Made by a program: the position numbers and the translations under genes
Shown: positions 61,101-64,000 of the stretch, in pieces
How the letters are laid out: every line of letters begins with the position of its first letter
How positions within the stretch are numbered: the first letter of the stretch is position 1
Assembly (NCBI GenBank): GCA_945859605.1
Contig: OX243811.1
Location: 59,186,044-59,250,043 of the forward strand
DNA length: 64,000 nt
Source of the DNA: Lumbricus rubellus
Taxonomy: Eukaryota; Annelida; Clitellata; Crassiclitellata; Lumbricidae
Direction of reading: 5' to 3'
The notes under the pieces: model-generated
Database searches by the model: none
The model's input: only the letters and a program-made list of their open reading frames with translations
What the model was told of the DNA's origin: nothing

Positions 61101-63528
61101 CATGTAGGCTATAAAGGGTTATTGAAGTTATAATAATATTATAATTATTCCCTCAAATTGAGAATCATGTAAATTTTCAATAAAATTACAAAACATGTCT
61201 TGCGCGTCATCATTACAAAATATGAATCTAGAATAAAAAAGACTCATTTATTGACTGAAAGTAGGCTATTGGGCGCTTAAAATAGTGGAGGTTTATTTTT
61301 TGCAAGCTACGGTTAACTATAGTTTTGAATTACAAAGGTAACATTCAAAGACGATACATTGGATGCTATGGAGATGGCCCACCAAGGGCCTCCGCTATGG
61401 ATGTAAAAAATCCAGGTGGAAAAACGGGTGCGAAGACATTAACGAACTCAGTTGAATTCTGCATAGAAATCTGCTCCAGCAATGAATATACATATGCAGG
61501 AATGCAAGTGAGTCTACATTGAGTCAATTTTTAATAAAGATATCGATTATCATACACCGGTTCCCGCTAATTTAGGCCCGGCAAACATACACGTAATGAT
61601 GTAAAAGTCAGCTTAAGTTTCAGGATCATGTACAATGTAATTAGTGATTGTTTTCCATGTGCAGCTGTTTGAAGATAATATTAACAGAATAAGTAAGCGG
61701 ATGAAATGTTTAAAGAGCATGCAACGTAAAACTACACGACCTCTCTTTTAAATTATAAGATGAAAATCTAATCTAATAACTCTTCTTTTAACTCTAAGTT
61801 TATATGACGGTAACACTACTGTTTTACTAAAATTTAAGTCAGTTGTTTCTTATGTTATAGTATGCGTACGACTGTCATTGTGGAGAAAAATACAGCCGAT
61901 ATGGAAATGAAACATATTACCGTAACCAGAGTTTTAGCTGCAATTATCGGTGCTCCTCAAATAGTAAACAAATATGCGGCGGCAATTATGCTCTCAGTGT
62001 TTATTATGGTGAGTGATGAGGTTATTGTGAGTCTATGCCTTTGTCATCTGGTCTGATAAGGAACAGACGACATTTTGAGCCTGCCACACAGCTACATTTA
62101 ACCTAATGCATATTGTTCGCTAGGGCTTATCCGGTGTAGCTGCTTTGTAAGGCGCCCTTGTAACAGCATGGCTGTGTTACTGCGCCATATAAATCGTCGT
62201 AATTATTATTGTTATTATTAAGGCCATTATTTTGACATTCAGATTGAAACAGTAACCATTGTGCCATAATTATCATCATGAGCTAGAAGAAACATGAAGC
62301 AATAGGCCTATAGAATTGCCTTGCGACCATCATGCATCAAATGATATGGTTTGAAGTAGGCCTAAGCTTATTCTTCGTCATCTTCACAACGTAGTTTATT
62401 AATAAATAATATTTGTGTTCATTATATAAATTTTATTCCAACTGACACACCGCAGGATTGAAGCTTTTGTATGAACATTTCGAGATACCAGTATCACATG
62501 AGTTGAATTGAGCTGAAGCGTAAATCTGTCCCATTGATTACTTTACCAAAGCCACCTAGCGTGAAAAGCTCCGTAGACCTTTGGGATGAGGCGGGAATTG
62601 ATTCCGAGTCCACCCGGATATTCTGCTCTTCACGCGCACTGCTACCATTCAGCCATAGGCCTACGCATTCCCGCTGGTTGAAGAACGCATTAATCGCGCA
62701 AATGCATTAAGTAGTTGACTTTAATAAATGTTGCAAGTAGGCCTACTGTTGTCTAAAGATATCTGAAGATCTGACTGTAGGCCTACATTGATCTCTTCAG
62801 TATCTGGTCGATCCAGTCACCAATAATTAATTGTTAGCTGCAGAGACCTTCTGGTTGACCTCAGCTTGCACAAGGCTTCTGCTCAATCTAGAAGTCTTGC
62901 CTATGTTGACCCGTATACTTTATCAATCTAAGATAAACACTATTTGTGATCCTGTATTCGAAAGTTTGTCCCACTGGCTTCTACGGCCGAGACTGCGTTA
63001 AACGGTGCCAGTGTGCCGACGGGGGACCGTGTCGATTCAACGGTACTTGTCTAACTTCAGTAGGCCTACTCGATGCCTGTAAACCTGGATGGACAGGGTC
63101 TGCGTGCAATATCAGAGGTAATTTGTAGACTTGATAGACATTGCCTTAATTGCTTAAATTTAATATCTGTTTGGAACTTAAACCATATAAAGGCACTGGC
63201 TGTAGAAACCGTCATACAGGTGTAACTATAAACATGCATGATAATTATCATTACGTGCTTAATCAAAATTAGACTAAGCATTGCATATTTTTACAGTTGA
63301 AATAAGCGCAAGGATACGACAGCTTGCTCCTCAATCTTATTCTCTAAGTGTTCACTGAATCTACTCATCTTCGTATAGACCTAATGCTATAAGGACGAAA
63401 TATTATTAGTCCTATTTATTCCCACTGGGCAGATTGCAAAGTCAACAATGGCGACTGCAACACAGAAGAGCAATGTGAAACCATCGACTTGGGCTACGTC
63501 AACATGACTGCTTGTCAGTTATCATCAG
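58064..63528 (+). CDS. Gene C: WSC/EGF receptor paralog (3' end outside window)
   Basis: Eight exons: 58064-58136, 59249-59406, 60102-60237, 60708-60842, 61338-61507, 61861-62008, 62965-63117, 63433-63528, all with AG/GT borders and phases matching gene B. They encode signal peptide, WSC 1, EGF, WSC 2, EGF and part of the next EGF-like module. The last exon is shorter than in gene B and lacks the final two cysteines, so the module is truncated or the exon is decaying. Later EGF, membrane and tail exons, if present, lie beyond 64000. The same class of surface receptor as gene B is expected. Confidence 0.78.
58345..58572 (+). other. Unassigned open stretch in gene C intron 1
   Basis: A frame reading RIFRTVQHAATHCQEFSS to INAASPEG stays open to 58572, with AAAG before 58350 and GTTAAG at its end. 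Gene B has no matching exon and the sequence matches no family I know, so it is not included in the gene model. Confidence 0.2.
59249..59406 (+). CDS. Gene C exon 2: WSC domain 1, first half
   Basis: Reads GELNEKYVGCFRDKEKQQ and ends KMTFAALN in phase 0 with a normal GTAAGA donor. Confidence 0.86.
60102..60237 (+). CDS. Gene C exon 3: WSC domain 1, second half
   Basis: Acceptor AATTGTAG. Reads NGLECICRDDFGQQLP and ends CGGNHANKFYSFYTG before GTGAGC. Confidence 0.86.
60708..60842 (+). CDS. Gene C exon 4: EGF module
   Basis: Phase 1-1: VCSVGYFGSNCDQLC, CDRKTGICSNGC, HWSGTSCNIG. Same 45-codon length as gene B. Confidence 0.86.
   Translation, partial: YVLSATLVQTVTNYVTAREVYRATEKLASVRMDAKSIGVERAVI
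61338..61507 (+). CDS. Gene C exon 5: WSC domain 2, first half
   Basis: Weak acceptor TTACAAAG. Reads QRRYIGCYGDGP and ends EYTYAGMQ before GTGAGT. Three codons shorter than gene B. Confidence 0.83.
61861..62008 (+). CDS. Gene C exon 6: WSC domain 2, second half
   Basis: Acceptor TGTTATAG. Reads YAYDCHCGEKYSRYGN and ends CGGNYALSVYYG before GTGAGT. Confidence 0.85.
62125..62220 (+). repeat. SINE 3' tail
   Basis: AAGGCGCCCTTGTAACAGCA, GGCTGTGTTACTGCGCCATA and an ATTATTATT end. Same family as 27600-27680. Confidence 0.6.
62570..62690 (-). repeat. tRNA-derived SINE-like copy in gene C
   Basis: The reverse complement reads TGGCTGAATGGTAGCAGTG (A box) and CTCGGAATCAATTCCCGCC (B box). Related to the copies in genes A and B but at a non-homologous intron, so an independent insertion. 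Confidence 0.55.
62965..63117 (+). CDS. Gene C exon 7: EGF module with two insertions
   Basis: VCPTGFYGRDCVKRC, CRFNGTCLTSVGLLDACK, GWTGSACNIRG. Relative to gene B it has an extra ADGG-type loop and a longer loop encoded by GTAGGCCTACTC, that is, the genome-wide TAGGCCTA motif inside coding DNA. Confidence 0.84.
63433..63528 (+). CDS. Gene C exon 8: truncated EGF-like module
   Basis: DCKVNNGDCNTEEQC to MTACQLSSG before GTTAGT. 32 codons against 44 in gene B, lacking the last two cysteines. Unspliced reading hits TAG at once. Confidence 0.6.
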
Positions 63529-63746
63529 GTTAGTAAACTAACAGATCAAGAAGTTATACATAAAGATGTCACGTTTCCATCTAATAGGCCTACTCTTGTA
63601 TTCTTTGCACTGACAGTGACTGACTTCCTTTCTTTCTTTATCTATTTCTATCTGTCTTCCTGTTTGAGCATCAATTATTTATAATTCGAGCATAAATACA
63701 GCATGGCTCCTTCTTTCTGAAAGATCTAAGTCTAATACCTAGACTA

Positions 63747-64000
63747 CAGGGTGGGCCAAAAAAAAGACCCCCCCTAAGATTTTTGCCAATATCTTGACCA
63801 AAAGTAAAAATTTCGAAATGAAATTTTACAGTCTTGTAGACAATTCATATTTACACAAGATGGCCAAATTTCATTAAACTATTTCAAACAGAACAAGAGT
63901 TACACCACTTTTAGTGAAGCCACCCACCGTTTTTTGGCGATTCAAAAACCTGACGCAACAAAAAGTAACAAAAAGTCAATTAAATTATTCTGGCCAATAT
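63747..64000. mobile_element. Left end of a second mariner-like foldback (runs off window)
   Basis: CAGGGTGGGCCAAAAAAAAG after TA at 63745-63746, then a module with CCACCCACCGTTTTTTGGCG and the start of the next (TTCTGGCCAATAT). Related to 49389-50556. Confidence 0.75.

Overview
The window is genomic DNA of a metazoan, most likely a marine deuterostome and probably an echinoderm. The reasons are long introns with canonical GT-AG borders, class 1-1 EGF exons, WSC domains, tRNA-derived SINEs, many fossil transposons, and several foldback elements whose inverted repeats are built from short tandem units, the architecture known from the sea-urchin TU elements. Nothing prokaryotic is present. The species call is an inference from these traits, not from a match.

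The only host genes I can support are three tandem, same-strand (+) paralogs of one receptor family. Gene A (last ten exons, 1687-27387) starts upstream of the window. Gene B (31580-55396) is complete: 15 exons sum to 2109 nt, giving 702 residues plus stop. Gene C (58064 to beyond 63528) has its first eight exons here. The deduced architecture is signal peptide, WSC domain, EGF, second WSC domain, three EGF-like modules, four calcium-binding-type EGF modules, one transmembrane helix and a short cytoplasmic tail. No kinase follows. The gene B tail carries four tyrosines in inhibitory/switch-type contexts ([24 protein letters not shown]), so these look like ITIM/ITSM-type signalling receptors undergoing birth, exon duplication and tail remodelling. 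This family is my best candidate for an undescribed system.

The other large theme is nested mobile DNA in the introns and spacers. Positions 1-1535 hold the 5' part of a minus-strand piggyBac element with its TIR and TTAA. Positions 2171-3720 hold a decayed RTE LINE inside an inverted repeat. Positions 6320-13735 hold an array of at least seven Dong/R4-type LINE fragments, all in the same orientation and separated by (TAA)n runs, with a mariner-type element inserted in one of them. Positions 14610-20224 are a hAT-type element with an 8-bp duplication, split by a Ty3/gypsy-type LTR retrotransposon (14830-19598) whose two 898-bp LTRs look identical and whose reverse transcriptase is deleted. 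Gene B introns carry a roughly 3-kb foldback with a piggyBac-like MITE inside it, a LINE 3' end with a GAT tail, a SINE, and a three-layer nest at 42.5-45.1 kb (LINE, then hAT, then tandem-repeat foldback). In that nest both insertions have exact duplications, and the LINE reading frame is continuous once they are removed.

Introns and flanks of genes A and B still align locally by eye. This shows segmental duplication and provides paralogous empty sites for some insertions. The palindromic motif TAGGCCTA recurs throughout, including inside one coding exon.
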